From the NCBI RefSeq assembly GCF_001613365.1, contig NZ_BDCF01000026.1:35318-99317 (forward strand): a stretch of DNA of 64,000 nt, given 5' to 3'. Positions within the stretch are counted from its first letter, which is position 1, and the number at the start of each line of letters is the position of its first letter. The position numbers were made by a program, and so were the translations under genes. Below the pieces are notes generated by a model that had not been told where the DNA came from, searched no databases, and saw only the letters and a list, made by a program, of their open reading frames with translations. This document shows, one piece after another, positions 37,351 to 46,602 of the stretch. This DNA comes from Nocardia xishanensis NBRC 101358 (GTDB lineage Bacteria; Actinomycetota; Actinomycetes; Mycobacteriales; Mycobacteriaceae).

Positions 37351-38589
37351 ATGTCCACCTCGACGCTGGGATGGGAGCCACCGTCGGCGCACGTGTCCGG
37401 GTTGATCACTGCGACCGTCGAGGGATTCGTGGCGAATCTGGACGGGCTAGTCGACGAGATGGCGGCAGCTGCCATCGCCGCGGCGCCCGCGCTGGCTGGT
37501 GACGCCGCGCTCGAAGAGAGCGTGCGCGCGAGTGTCCGGGCGATGACGTTGCGCTGGGTCGACGCCCAGCGCCGCCGACCGGGCGGGCGGGTTCCCGTCG
37601 ATGTGCCTCCCGCCGCCCTCGACGTCGCCCGTGACTTGATCCGGCACGGGGTCGACTTCCAGCAGCTGCTGACCGGCTACCGGTGCGCCGAGAATGTCGG
37701 GTGCCGACGGTGGGTGCTGGCCGCGGCGCAGGCGGTGCCACCACAGGAGGTCGCCGTGGTAGCCGACTTCGGTCTGCGTTCCATCAACGATTGGGTAGAC
37801 GCGGCGCTCGCCTTGATCAACCGTCAAATCGAGCGGGAGCGCGACGATTTGATGGGCGGCGTACTCACCCGCCGTCTGGAAACGGTCACGCTGATCATCG
37901 ACGGTGCGCCGATTCGGGAAGAAGTGGCGCGTGAACGCCTCGCATACGATCTGTCGGCCTGGCACACCGGAATGGTGTTGTGGTCCGCATCGCCGGATCA
38001 CGAGCAAGGCCTGCTCGAGAAGACGGCTCGTTCGATCGCGATGGAAGCAGGCCTGCGACCACCACTGATTCTTCCGGCCACCACCGCGACGACGTGGGTA
38101 TGGCTCAGTGGCGACCAGCGGCTCGATGTACGCCTGCTCCGCGAGGTCATGGCCAAGGCGCCGGAGGGAGTGCTGGCGACCGCGGGGTCCAGCAGGGAGC
38201 GCATGGCCGGATTCCGCAGAACCCACCGGGAAGCAGTCGCCGCGCGGCGCGTGGCCGAGCGAAACCCCGGCAGGGAACGGTTCACCGCCTACGACGATGT
38301 GCGTATCGCGGTGCTGGCGTCGCAGGACGAGGAGACCGCCGGGCAGTTCGTTTCCGACACGCTGGGTGAGCTCGCCGGCGCGGATGCCGACCTGCGCGAG
38401 ACGTTGCGCGTCTACCTGCAGGAGGACGGCAACACCGCCCGCACCGCGGCGCGGCTGTTCACACATCGCAACACCGTATTGAACCGCCTGGAACGCGCGG
38501 AGCGGCTGCTACCGCAACCGCTGTCGGGGCGCCGTCTCAGCGTGGGGTTGGCGCTGGAGCTGGTTCATTGGTCAGGCGGGTGGCGCTAG
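37351..38589 (+). CDS. PucR/CdaR family transcriptional regulator
   Basis: A 412-residue regulator. The N-terminal sensor half is followed by a GGDEF-like middle. The C-terminal PucR helix-turn-helix at about residues 345-400 reads LRETLRVYLQEDGNTARTAA then LFTHRNTVLNRLERAERLL. It lies 114 bases ahead of the monooxygenase on the same strand, so it probably controls the downstream catabolic genes (38704-44204). Family members respond to substrates of catabolic pathways. Confidence 0.92.
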   Translation: MSTSTLGWEPPSAHVSGLITATVEGFVANLDGLVDEMAAAAIAAAPALAGDAALEESVRASVRAMTLRWVDAQRRRPGGRVPVDVPPAALDVARDLIRHGVDFQQLLTGYRCAENVGCRRWVLAAAQAVPPQEVAVVADFGLRSINDWVDAALALINRQIERERDDLMGGVLTRRLETVTLIIDGAPIREEVARERLAYDLSAWHTGMVLWSASPDHEQGLLEKTARSIAMEAGLRPPLILPATTATTWVWLSGDQRLDVRLLREVMAKAPEGVLATAGSSRERMAGFRRTHREAVAARRVAERNPGRERFTAYDDVRIAVLASQDEETAGQFVSDTLGELAGADADLRETLRVYLQEDGNTARTAARLFTHRNTVLNRLERAERLLPQPLSGRRLSVGLALELVHWSGGWR

Positions 38590-38703
38590 GCGACCCTCGC
38601 CAGGTTGTGCAGACACACAGCAACTGGTTCCTATTCTGTGCAGCGAACACTTCTGGAGTGACGCCGATCACGCGTAGCGTCGGCGGTCGTCGCGAAAGGA
38701 GAA

Positions 38704-40350
38704 ATGGTGAGCGACTCAATTGACTTCGACGCTGTGGTTATTGGGGCGGGATTCGGCGGTCTGCGGGCCTTGCACGATCTGACGCAAATGGGATTGTCGA
38801 CGGTTCTCCTCGAGGCCGGAACGGATGTCGGCGGTGTGTGGTACTGGAATCGCTATCCGGGAGCACGGACCGACAGCGAGGCCTGGTACTACTGCTACTC
38901 GTTCTCCAAAGAAGTACTCACTGAATGGGACTGGTCGCAGCGTTATCCCACCCAAGCCGAGATGTCGCGGTACTTTCAGTTCGTCGCGGATCGGCTCGAT
39001 TTGCGCAAGCACATCCGATTCCAGACCCGCCTGACGGCTGCCGTGTGGGATGAGTCGGCCAATGTTTGGAAGGTTCAGACCGACGACGGGCAATCGCTCA
39101 CGTGCCGGTATCTGGTTTCGGCGGCAGGTCCGCTCTCCAAGCCCTTCCTGCCCGACATCCCGGGATTGGATTCCTTCACTGGCGAGTGGTACCAAACCGC
39201 GTTCTGGCCGAAGCACGACATCGATTTCACCGGCAAGCGAGTCGCCGTAATAGGCACCGGCGCCTCCGGCGTTCAGGTCGTACCGGTGGTCGCACTGTCC
39301 GCGACGGAGGTCACCGTATTCCAGCGGACGCCGAACTACGTGCTGCCGGCGCGGAACCGACCGCTCGATGAGGCCGAGCGTGCGGCGATCAAGGCCGATT
39401 ACGAGAACATCTGGGCGCGCGCCCGTCGCCAGTTCTATGCGATGGACTTGCCGGTGTGCGAGCAGAGCGCGGCCGACTTCAGCCCGGCAGACCAGCAGCG
39501 GGTACTCGAACGAGCCTGGGAGGTAGGTGGATTCCGCTTCCTGTTCGACACATTCAATGATCTGTGGCTCGACGGCGAGGCCAATGAGATCGCCTCGGAG
39601 TTCATCCGATCCAAGATCCGGGCGATCGTCAAGGACCCCACCACCGCGGAACTGCTGTGCCCGCAGTACCCGCTGGCCGCCAAGCGTCCCCCGTGCGGGC
39701 ACGGATACTACGAGGCGTACAACCGCGAGAACGTCTCGCTCGTGGATGTCAGCAAGAACCCGATCACGGAGATCCTCCCGACGGGCCTGCGCACGGCCAC
39801 CGATGTCTACGAGGCCGATGTCATCATCTTCGCTACGGGCTTCGACGCCATCACCGGACCCGCGCAGGGTGTCGATATCCGCGGCCGTGGCGGTCGGCGC
39901 CTGAGCGAAGTGTGGGAGACCGTCCCGCGCAGCTACCTCGGAATGGCAGTCGACGGGTTCCCCAACATGTTCACCGTGGCAGGTCCGCTGGGCCCCTTCG
40001 CCAATGGCCCGACCATGGTGGAGGGGCAGGTCGAATGGGTCACCGCCGCCATTTCGCATATGCAGCGACGCGGCGCGGTCGCGCTGGAACCGATCCCTGA
40101 CGCCGTCGATTCCTGGGTCCGTCATGCCGAGGAGATCCTCGAGGGCACGGTCTTGGCCAACGCCGCGACAGCCAACTCCTGGTTCCTGGGAGCGAACATC
40201 CCTGGTAAACCGCGTGGCATTCTGGCCTACTTCGGCGGCGCGGGAACGTATTTCGACCGACTCGAGAGCGAAGTCGAGTCGGATTTCCCTGGGTTCGCCT
40301 TCACGGCACAAGCCGAATCCGCGCAGCAGGCCGTCGCCGTCAACAGCTGA
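38704..40350 (+). CDS. Baeyer-Villiger-type flavin monooxygenase
   Basis: A 548-residue FAD/NADPH monooxygenase resembling cyclohexanone monooxygenase. It has an N-terminal FAD site GAGFGG (14-19) and an NADPH site GTGASG (184-189). The family fingerprint FxGxxxHxxxWP appears as FTGEWYQTAFWP at 158-169, with Gln164 in place of the signature His. Such enzymes insert oxygen next to a ketone to give an ester or lactone, and the next gene, a hydrolase, could open it. The ATG follows GAAAGGAGAA. Confidence 0.9.
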   Translation: MVSDSIDFDAVVIGAGFGGLRALHDLTQMGLSTVLLEAGTDVGGVWYWNRYPGARTDSEAWYYCYSFSKEVLTEWDWSQRYPTQAEMSRYFQFVADRLDLRKHIRFQTRLTAAVWDESANVWKVQTDDGQSLTCRYLVSAAGPLSKPFLPDIPGLDSFTGEWYQTAFWPKHDIDFTGKRVAVIGTGASGVQVVPVVALSATEVTVFQRTPNYVLPARNRPLDEAERAAIKADYENIWARARRQFYAMDLPVCEQSAADFSPADQQRVLERAWEVGGFRFLFDTFNDLWLDGEANEIASEFIRSKIRAIVKDPTTAELLCPQYPLAAKRPPCGHGYYEAYNRENVSLVDVSKNPITEILPTGLRTATDVYEADVIIFATGFDAITGPAQGVDIRGRGGRRLSEVWETVPRSYLGMAVDGFPNMFTVAGPLGPFANGPTMVEGQVEWVTAAISHMQRRGAVALEPIPDAVDSWVRHAEEILEGTVLANAATANSWFLGANIPGKPRGILAYFGGAGTYFDRLESEVESDFPGFAFTAQAESAQQAVAVNS

Positions 40351-40470
40351 GGCCTCACGTCCGCCCGCCCGCGATGAATGAAGTCACGGACCGGAAGGCC
40401 CGATCACATCGGGCTTTTCGGTAGCGGGTGCGACCGGAGTCCGGCAATCGGTTCAGAAAGGAATGTGCAG

Positions 40471-41400
40471 ATGAACGAAGTCGAGTTCATCAGCGGCGGC
40501 CAGCGTTGCGCCGCCTGGTATTTGCGTGGCGTGGACTCGGAGCTGGACGTCGGCAGAGGACGGCCCTGCGTGGTGATGGCACATGGGTTCGGCGGAACAC
40601 GCGACAGCGGTTTGTTGCCGTTCGCTCGAGCCTTCGCCGACGCCGGAATCGACGTTCTCGTTTTCGATTACCGTGGTTTCGGTGATTCGGCGGGCACTCC
40701 GCGTCAGCTGGTCTCATTCCGACGCCATCGCCGCGATTACGCCGCGGCCATCGAGTTCGCGCGCGCGCTCGACGGCGTCGACCCCGACCGAATCGCGCTG
40801 TGGGGGACCTCCTACGGCGGTGGTCATGTTCTTGCGGTCGCGGCTCACGATCCCCGGATCGCCGCGGTTGTGGCGCAGGTGGCCGCCGTCGACGGCATGG
40901 CGTCGCTGGCCGGCACCGTCAAAGCGAACGGTCTCGGTTTCGTACTGAAGGTCAGCGTCGCGGCATTGCGTGACCTCGCGAGATCCCTGACGGGCCGGCC
41001 GCCGTTGCTGGTACCCGTCGTCGGATCGCCCGGTACTGTCGCGGCGATGAACTCGCCCGACGCCGTGTCCGGCATGCGGGCCTTCGCCGGGCCCATGTGG
41101 CGCAACGAGTTCGCGGCCCGAGAGCTGCTCGCGATACCCCTGAATCGCCCGATCACCAAGGTCGGCCGAGTGAAGTGTCCGGTGCTGCTGCAGATCGGAG
41201 AGCACGATGCGGTGGCGCCGCCGGCGACCCTCGAGCGCGTCGCGCGACGAGTCGGCAGCCGTGCCGAGGTGTGCCGTTACCCGGTAGGACATTTCGACGT
41301 CTACGTCGAGCCATGGCTGACACCGAACGCAGACGACCAAGTCGCCTTTCTCAGAAAACATTTGACGCCGACGGCGGTCGGCACCGCGGAGATGCAATGA
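40471..41400 (+). CDS. Alpha/beta hydrolase
   Basis: A 309-residue alpha/beta hydrolase with FDYRGFGDSAG, the nucleophile elbow GTSYGGGH and a C-terminal GHFDVY for the catalytic His. It starts 120 bases after the monooxygenase, behind AGAAAGGAA, and ends in an ATGA overlap with an acyl-CoA ligase. The plausible role is hydrolysis of the ester or lactone formed by the Baeyer-Villiger enzyme, giving a hydroxy acid for the ligase. Confidence 0.88.
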   Translation: MNEVEFISGGQRCAAWYLRGVDSELDVGRGRPCVVMAHGFGGTRDSGLLPFARAFADAGIDVLVFDYRGFGDSAGTPRQLVSFRRHRRDYAAAIEFARALDGVDPDRIALWGTSYGGGHVLAVAAHDPRIAAVVAQVAAVDGMASLAGTVKANGLGFVLKVSVAALRDLARSLTGRPPLLVPVVGSPGTVAAMNSPDAVSGMRAFAGPMWRNEFAARELLAIPLNRPITKVGRVKCPVLLQIGEHDAVAPPATLERVARRVGSRAEVCRYPVGHFDVYVEPWLTPNADDQVAFLRKHLTPTAVGTAEMQ

Positions 41401-43010
41401 TCACGACATCCGGTCAACACCCGACGGCCGAGGCGAACATCGACCTCGCGCGCGCACGGCGGCGCCATTGGAACAACCAGGTTCGCCGCCACGCTCAGAT
41501 GATTCCCGACCGTCCCGCACTGCGGTATCTGGGCCGCACCGTGACCTGGAAAGAACTCCACGATCAGTCGACCGCACTGGCGCGCGCCCTGCGGCAGCGT
41601 GGAGTCGAGCCCGGCGATCGCGTCATGGTCCTCATGCTCAATCGGCCCGAATACGTCGAAACGCTTCTCGCGGTCACAGCCGTCGGCGCCATCGCAGTAC
41701 CTGTCAACATCAGGATGAGTCCGGCCGAGGCCGTCTTCGTAGCCACCGATGTCGGCGCGAAGGCGGTCGTCACGGACCGAGCCATGACCGAACTGGCAGC
41801 CGCTGTCGCCGCGGACTCTCCCGCCGTCGAGTTCGTTGTCACCGTCGATGACGCAGAGCAGGGGCAACTGAGTTCCCAGCAGTTGATCGCCGACAATATT
41901 GGCGAGCTGCCCGATGTCGACGTGCCCGATGAATCCACCGCCTTGATCCTCTACACATCGGGCACCACGGGAAGACCCAAGGGCGCGATGATCTCCCACG
42001 CGAATCTCAACGCGATCTGCATGGCGTTCATCGATTCCCTGTCCTGCCGACGCGGCGATGTGGTTTCGGTCGCGGTACCGCTCTTTCACATCGGGGGCAT
42101 CGCATCGGTCCTGCCGCAGTTGTACTTCGGCGGTCCATCGGTGATCCATCCGCTCGGTGAGTTCGATGGCGACCGCACCCTCGACGTCTTCGAGCAAGAG
42201 GGGACGACGTGGGTGTTTCTGGTGCCCGCCCAATGGCAGGCGGTGGCGGACGCCCAGTTGCGACGACCGCGCCCAGTAAGTCTGCGTGTGCTGAGCTGGG
42301 GCGCGGCCCCCGCTTCCGACACCCTGCTGCGGGCGATGGGCGACGCCTTCCCCGCCGCCGAAACGGTGGCGGTGTTCGGGCAAACCGAAAGCACCGGTTT
42401 CGCCTGCTATCTGGACGGTCGCTACAGCCTGAGCAAACTCGGCTCCGTGGGGGTGGCGACGTCAGCGCTCGAAGTGCGCGTGGTCGACGACGAGATGCGT
42501 GATGTACCCGTGGGTGAAGTCGGTGAGATCGTCTTCCGAGGGCCGACGGTGATGGCCGGCTACTGGCAGCGGCCGGACGCTACGGCCGATGCGTTCGCCG
42601 GAGGCTGGCTGCACTCCGGCGACCTCGGCCGTCAGGACTTCGAGGGATTCCTGTACATCGTGGACAGGAAGAAGGACATGATCATCTCCGGCGGCGAGAA
42701 CATCTACTGCGCCGAAGTCGAGAACGCGCTGATGGACCACCCCGACATCGCCGAGGTCGCCGTCATCGGGCGCGCCGACGAACGCTGGGGCGAGATCGCC
42801 GTAGCGGTACTGGCGCTGCACGAAGACCGGCCGCTGGAGTTGCACGAGATCGTCGAGTTCCTCGGACCTCGACTCGCGCGGTTCAAGCACCCCAAGGATC
42901 TCGTCGTGGTCGACGAGCTACCCCGCAATGTGGGCGGAAAGGTTCTCAAGACCGTTCTGCGCGACACGTTCGGCAGCAAGGATCACGGCCTGTCCCAGCC
43001 CACCGCTTGA
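41397..43010 (+). CDS. Acyl-CoA ligase (AMP-forming)
   Basis: A 537-residue AMP-forming ligase. It has the P-loop LILYTSGTTGRPKGAMISH, VFGQTESTG, GWLHSGDLGRQD and the C-terminal DRKKDMIISGGENIY, with the adenylation lysine in RNVGGKVLKTVLR. It converts a carboxylic acid to its CoA ester. The start ATG overlaps the hydrolase stop; the 100 codons upstream in frame lie inside the hydrolase and are not coding. The thiolase follows 36 bases later. Confidence 0.94.
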   Translation: MITTSGQHPTAEANIDLARARRRHWNNQVRRHAQMIPDRPALRYLGRTVTWKELHDQSTALARALRQRGVEPGDRVMVLMLNRPEYVETLLAVTAVGAIAVPVNIRMSPAEAVFVATDVGAKAVVTDRAMTELAAAVAADSPAVEFVVTVDDAEQGQLSSQQLIADNIGELPDVDVPDESTALILYTSGTTGRPKGAMISHANLNAICMAFIDSLSCRRGDVVSVAVPLFHIGGIASVLPQLYFGGPSVIHPLGEFDGDRTLDVFEQEGTTWVFLVPAQWQAVADAQLRRPRPVSLRVLSWGAAPASDTLLRAMGDAFPAAETVAVFGQTESTGFACYLDGRYSLSKLGSVGVATSALEVRVVDDEMRDVPVGEVGEIVFRGPTVMAGYWQRPDATADAFAGGWLHSGDLGRQDFEGFLYIVDRKKDMIISGGENIYCAEVENALMDHPDIAEVAVIGRADERWGEIAVAVLALHEDRPLELHEIVEFLGPRLARFKHPKDLVVVDELPRNVGGKVLKTVLRDTFGSKDHGLSQPTA

Positions 43011-43046
43011 CGGTTGGGCCCCAGTACGACATTACGGAGTTACTTC

Positions 43047-44204
43047 ATGCCCGAGGCATACATCGTCGACGCCATCCGGACACCGGTCGGCGTCGGCAAG
43101 CTCACCGGTGGCTTCGCCGCCATTCATCCCGCTGATCTCGGCGCGCATCCGATCGACACCCTCGTACAGCGCGGCGACTTCGACCCGGCCGCAATCGACG
43201 ATGTCGTCTACGGCTGTCTCGACACCATCGGTTCGCAAGCGGGGAATATCGCCCGCACCTGCGCTCTGGTCGCCGGGTTACCGCTGACCGTGCCGGGTGT
43301 GACCATCGATCGACAGTGCGGATCCTCGCAGCAGGCAGTGCATTTCGCGGCGCAGGCGGTCATGAGTGGCACGGCCGATCTGATCGTCGCCGGCGGCGTC
43401 CAGAAGATGAGCCAGTTCCCGATCGGTTCGTCCTACTCCGCGGGCGACCCCTACGGCGCGACCGATCCTTGGAGCGGCTCGCCGGGGTGGATCCGACGTT
43501 TCGGCGCCGGTGAGGTCTCCCAGTTCGCCAGCGCCGAACGCATCGCATCCGACTGGGGCTTCTCCCGGCTGGATATGGAGGAGTTCGCACTGACCAGCCA
43601 CCAGCGGGCGGCCGTCGCGCAACAAGAGGGCCGCTTCGACCGCGAGATCACCCCGTTCGCCGGTGTCACCGCGGACGAGGGCCCCCGACCGGGCACCACC
43701 CTGGAGAAGATGGCCCGCCTCGGGACATTGCGTCCAAACGGACAGCTCACCGCAGCCGTTTCCAGTCAGATCTCCGATGGCGCCTCCGCCGTCCTGATCG
43801 CCTCGGAGCACGCCGTCGAAACGCACGGCCTGACCCCGCGGGCGCGAATCCACCACATCTCGGTACTCGGCGACGACGCGGTCAACATCCTCACCGCTCC
43901 CCTACCCGCCACCGAACACGCGCTGCGCCGCGCAGGCATGACAATCTCCGACATCGACCTCTACGAGGTCAACGAGGCCTTCGCCAGCGTCCCCATGGCG
44001 TGGCTGAAACACATCGGCGCCGACCCGGACAAACTCAACGTCAACGGCGGCGCCATCGCGCTCGGACATCCTCTTGGCGCCTCCGGCGCGCGGCTGATGA
44101 TCACGCTTCTGCACGAACTCGAACGCACCGGCGGTCGCTATGGTCTGCAAACCATGTGCGAAGGCGGCGGCGTGGCCAACGTGACCATCGTCGAACGCCT
44201 GTAG
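43047..44204 (+). CDS. Thiolase (acetyl-CoA acyltransferase)
   Basis: A 385-residue thiolase with nucleophile Cys91 in DRQCGSSQQAVHFAA, INGG-type motif NGGAIALGHPLGASG and MCEGGGVANVTIVERL. The ATG at 43047 follows CGGAG. It ends the monooxygenase/hydrolase/ligase/thiolase series, and a strong hairpin follows at 44301. It likely cleaves a 3-ketoacyl-CoA from the same pathway. Confidence 0.94.
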   Translation: MPEAYIVDAIRTPVGVGKLTGGFAAIHPADLGAHPIDTLVQRGDFDPAAIDDVVYGCLDTIGSQAGNIARTCALVAGLPLTVPGVTIDRQCGSSQQAVHFAAQAVMSGTADLIVAGGVQKMSQFPIGSSYSAGDPYGATDPWSGSPGWIRRFGAGEVSQFASAERIASDWGFSRLDMEEFALTSHQRAAVAQQEGRFDREITPFAGVTADEGPRPGTTLEKMARLGTLRPNGQLTAAVSSQISDGASAVLIASEHAVETHGLTPRARIHHISVLGDDAVNILTAPLPATEHALRRAGMTISDIDLYEVNEAFASVPMAWLKHIGADPDKLNVNGGAIALGHPLGASGARLMITLLHELERTGGRYGLQTMCEGGGVANVTIVERL

Positions 44205-44300
44205 GAGGCCACGGCAGGCTCCTCGGGACCGAGTAGCCGCATATCGACCGGCACGAGCCAACACATTGCTCTCGCCCACCGATTTCGTTGCACCGCAGGT

Positions 44301-44333
44301 GTCTCCGTGGTGACCCTGTGTCACCACGGAGAC
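44301..44333. terminator. Hairpin terminator after thiolase
   Basis: A perfect 13-base stem (GTCTCCGTGGTGA pairing with 44321-44333) with a seven-base loop, about 100 bases after the thiolase stop. No T-run follows, so the mode of termination is uncertain. Confidence 0.6.
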
Positions 44334-44387
44334 CGCGCGGAGTAGGAGATTCGCTCCTGGTTTGACCCATTTACGACAGCATTTTAA

Positions 44388-44407
44388 TATAGTGTCCACT
44401 CAATACA
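44388..44407 (+). promoter_or_regulatory. Promoter with AGTG-NN-CACT operator, site 3
   Basis: TATAGTGTCCACTCAATACA: a -10-like TATAGT merges into AGTGTCCACTCAATACA, the same layout as at 32205-32229. It drives the ligase/PHA synthase operon. Confidence 0.6.
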
Positions 44408-44449
44408 TTCGAGCGAACCTCGAAGCGAGTGCGAAGGGGAGATCACGCC

Positions 44450-46129
44450 ATGGTGCGAGCCGAGATCGATGAGCTGTTGGCCGAACGCTCGATGAGTGCC
44501 GACGACTACTGGGCGGTGGTGGAGAATCGCCTGGACCGTCCGATCGCGGACGGCTTCAACTCCGCGCACGAGGCCTGTGACCGATGGGCTCGTGACCGCG
44601 GGCGGCTCGCCATGATCGTTCGGCATCCCGACGGCAGTAGCGAACGCTGGACTTTCGCCGATATGGCCGAGGCATCCCGCCGGCTGGCCAATGCACTACA
44701 CGAGGCCGGACTGAAGCGCGGCGACAGGTTCGCGGCGCTGCTGAACCAGGGCGTCGATGCGTATATCTGCGCACTCGCCGCGTGGCGCTCCGGGATGGTC
44801 TACATGCCGTTGTTCGTCGGTTTCGGCCGCGACGCCTTGGCGGAGCGCCTCAACGGCGGCGAGCCTGCTGCCATCGTGGTCGACCACCGGCACCGAGACA
44901 CCTTCGAGGCCACCCGCGAGTTGCTCACCTGCGATCCCGCCGTGTACACCGTCGCCGGGTCACAAGGGCGTGGCCTCATGGCGGGAGATCGCAGCTTGTG
45001 GGCCGAGATCGATCGGCACCCCGCTGATCACGAAATGGCCGATACGTCGGTCTCGGACCCGGCGACGCTCATCTATACCAGCGGGACCACCGGAGCTCCG
45101 AAAGGCTGCATTCAGCCGCACGGCATGCTTCTGACGCTGCTCCCCTTCGTACGTCACACCTTTGCGCTGCGACCGCACGACATGCTGTTCACGGGGGCGA
45201 GTCCCGGCTGGGCGTACGGCCTGTACACGACCGGCTTCGCAGTCATGGCGCAGGGCTCGCCACGAGTCGTCTATACCGGCGACTTCGATCCCGCGGTCTG
45301 GCTGAGCATTATGGACGAAGAACGGGTGACCTACCTGGCCGCTGCCCCCAGTGCGTACCGGCAACTCGTTCGAACCGCTCAGCGTCGCGGTCTTCCCGAA
45401 CAGCTCCGCGGTGCAACCAGCGCGGGCGAGCCCCTCGACGCTCCGCTTGTGGAGGCCTGGCGGGCATTGGGACGGCAGAGCGGCCGTGAGGTAGGCGATA
45501 TACAAGATGGATACGGCCAGAGCGAGGGCGCGATGGCGCTGGCCAACCTGGCATATCCCGATGAACCGGTCGTGCCGGGAGCCTTGGCGTCGACCGTTCC
45601 GGGCTTCGATGTCGGACTCGTCGACGAGGATGGCAACGAGCAATCCGAACAGGGGATCATCGCTCTGCGGAACCCTCGATACCTCGGCAGTATCGGATAT
45701 CGGAACGCACAGCAGAAGTGGGATGCGCGGTGGCGCGGTGAGTGGTTTCTCACCGGCGATGTGGCCCGCCGCGACGACAAGGGGCGCTATTGGTTCGTCG
45801 GCCGCGACGACGACCTGATCGTCACCTCCGGTTACAACGTCGGACCGACCGAGGTGGAGAACATCGTTCTCGCCCAGCCCGGGGTCGCCGACGCCGCTGT
45901 GGTCGCCGCCCCGGACCAGATGCGCGGTGCCGTGGTGCGCGCCGTCGTTGTCGCCGACGGAACCGTTCCACAGACAACGCTCACACGTGACATCCAAGCC
46001 GCGGTCAAGGAAAGACTCGGCAGGCACGCGTATCCGCGCATCATCGACTTCGTCGAAGCGCTACCGCGCACCGAGACCGGGAAGATCCGGCGCAACGTAC
46101 TCAGATCTACCCAAAGCGAAGACTCGTAA
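44450..46129 (+). CDS. Acyl-CoA synthetase (AMP-forming)
   Basis: A 559-residue AMP-forming synthetase nearer to the medium-chain acyl/acetyl-CoA synthetases than the ligase at 41397. It has LIYTSGTTGAPKGCIQPH, DGYGQSEG, GEWFLTGDVARRDDKG and the C-terminal Lys in RTETGKIRRNVL. The ATG lies behind AAGGGGAGA. It is first in an operon with the PHA synthase genes, so it may activate hydroxyalkanoic or short acids for polymer synthesis. Confidence 0.92.
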   Translation: MVRAEIDELLAERSMSADDYWAVVENRLDRPIADGFNSAHEACDRWARDRGRLAMIVRHPDGSSERWTFADMAEASRRLANALHEAGLKRGDRFAALLNQGVDAYICALAAWRSGMVYMPLFVGFGRDALAERLNGGEPAAIVVDHRHRDTFEATRELLTCDPAVYTVAGSQGRGLMAGDRSLWAEIDRHPADHEMADTSVSDPATLIYTSGTTGAPKGCIQPHGMLLTLLPFVRHTFALRPHDMLFTGASPGWAYGLYTTGFAVMAQGSPRVVYTGDFDPAVWLSIMDEERVTYLAAAPSAYRQLVRTAQRRGLPEQLRGATSAGEPLDAPLVEAWRALGRQSGREVGDIQDGYGQSEGAMALANLAYPDEPVVPGALASTVPGFDVGLVDEDGNEQSEQGIIALRNPRYLGSIGYRNAQQKWDARWRGEWFLTGDVARRDDKGRYWFVGRDDDLIVTSGYNVGPTEVENIVLAQPGVADAAVVAAPDQMRGAVVRAVVVADGTVPQTTLTRDIQAAVKERLGRHAYPRIIDFVEALPRTETGKIRRNVLRSTQSEDS

Positions 46130-46197
46130 CGTCTCTCAACACAACGTCGTGTGCTGCAACACCTTTGAACACCCCCGCTAACTCGGAGAACAACAAT

Positions 46198-46602
46198 ATG
46201 AATACGCCGTTGCATGGACACACGACCGCAGAAACCCCTCACCACGAACCAGGAACGACCGCTCCTGTCAGCGCAACGGTCGTCTCTCCACGCCGACGTC
46301 CGGAACCTCCGGCATGGCGGCAGGCGTTCAACCAGGTGGAAGTCTTTGTCGGACGGCCCCTGGAGTCGGTGACCAATTCGCCCGAAGCCGCAGCGATCCT
46401 GATCGTGACCGACCGGCTCGCTCGCGGGGTATTCCAGCAGATCGATGCGCTCGCGTCGTGGGGCATACATCAGCTACATCTGCCCTCCCAACGCGATGTG
46501 CGGATGCTTCAGCGTCAATTGAGCGCAATTCAGCGCCAGCTCAGCGATGTTCACGCGGAGCTCTACGATCTTCGGGGCCGTGATGACAGGCCGGGCCGAT
46601 GA
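46198..46602 (+). CDS. Small phasin-like / PHA synthase partner protein
   Basis: A 134-residue protein with a disordered, Thr/Pro-rich first 45 residues, a helical middle and a heptad-patterned C-terminal coil (VRMLQRQLSAIQRQLSDVHA). It lies directly ahead of phaC and overlaps it by ATGA. Size, coil and position fit the accessory subunit of two-component PHA synthases (PhaE- or PhaR-like) or a phasin. I see no sequence motif that decides between them. The ATG at 46198 follows GGAGAA. Confidence 0.65.
   Translation: MNTPLHGHTTAETPHHEPGTTAPVSATVVSPRRRPEPPAWRQAFNQVEVFVGRPLESVTNSPEAAAILIVTDRLARGVFQQIDALASWGIHQLHLPSQRDVRMLQRQLSAIQRQLSDVHAELYDLRGRDDRPGR

Noticed and set aside
38716..40311. 531-codon open frame opposite the Baeyer-Villiger monooxygenase
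   Set aside because: Shadow of a GC-rich gene; no family features.
41097..41396. Upstream extension of the acyl-CoA ligase
   Set aside because: Lies inside the hydrolase gene; the ATGA overlap at 41397 is the natural start.
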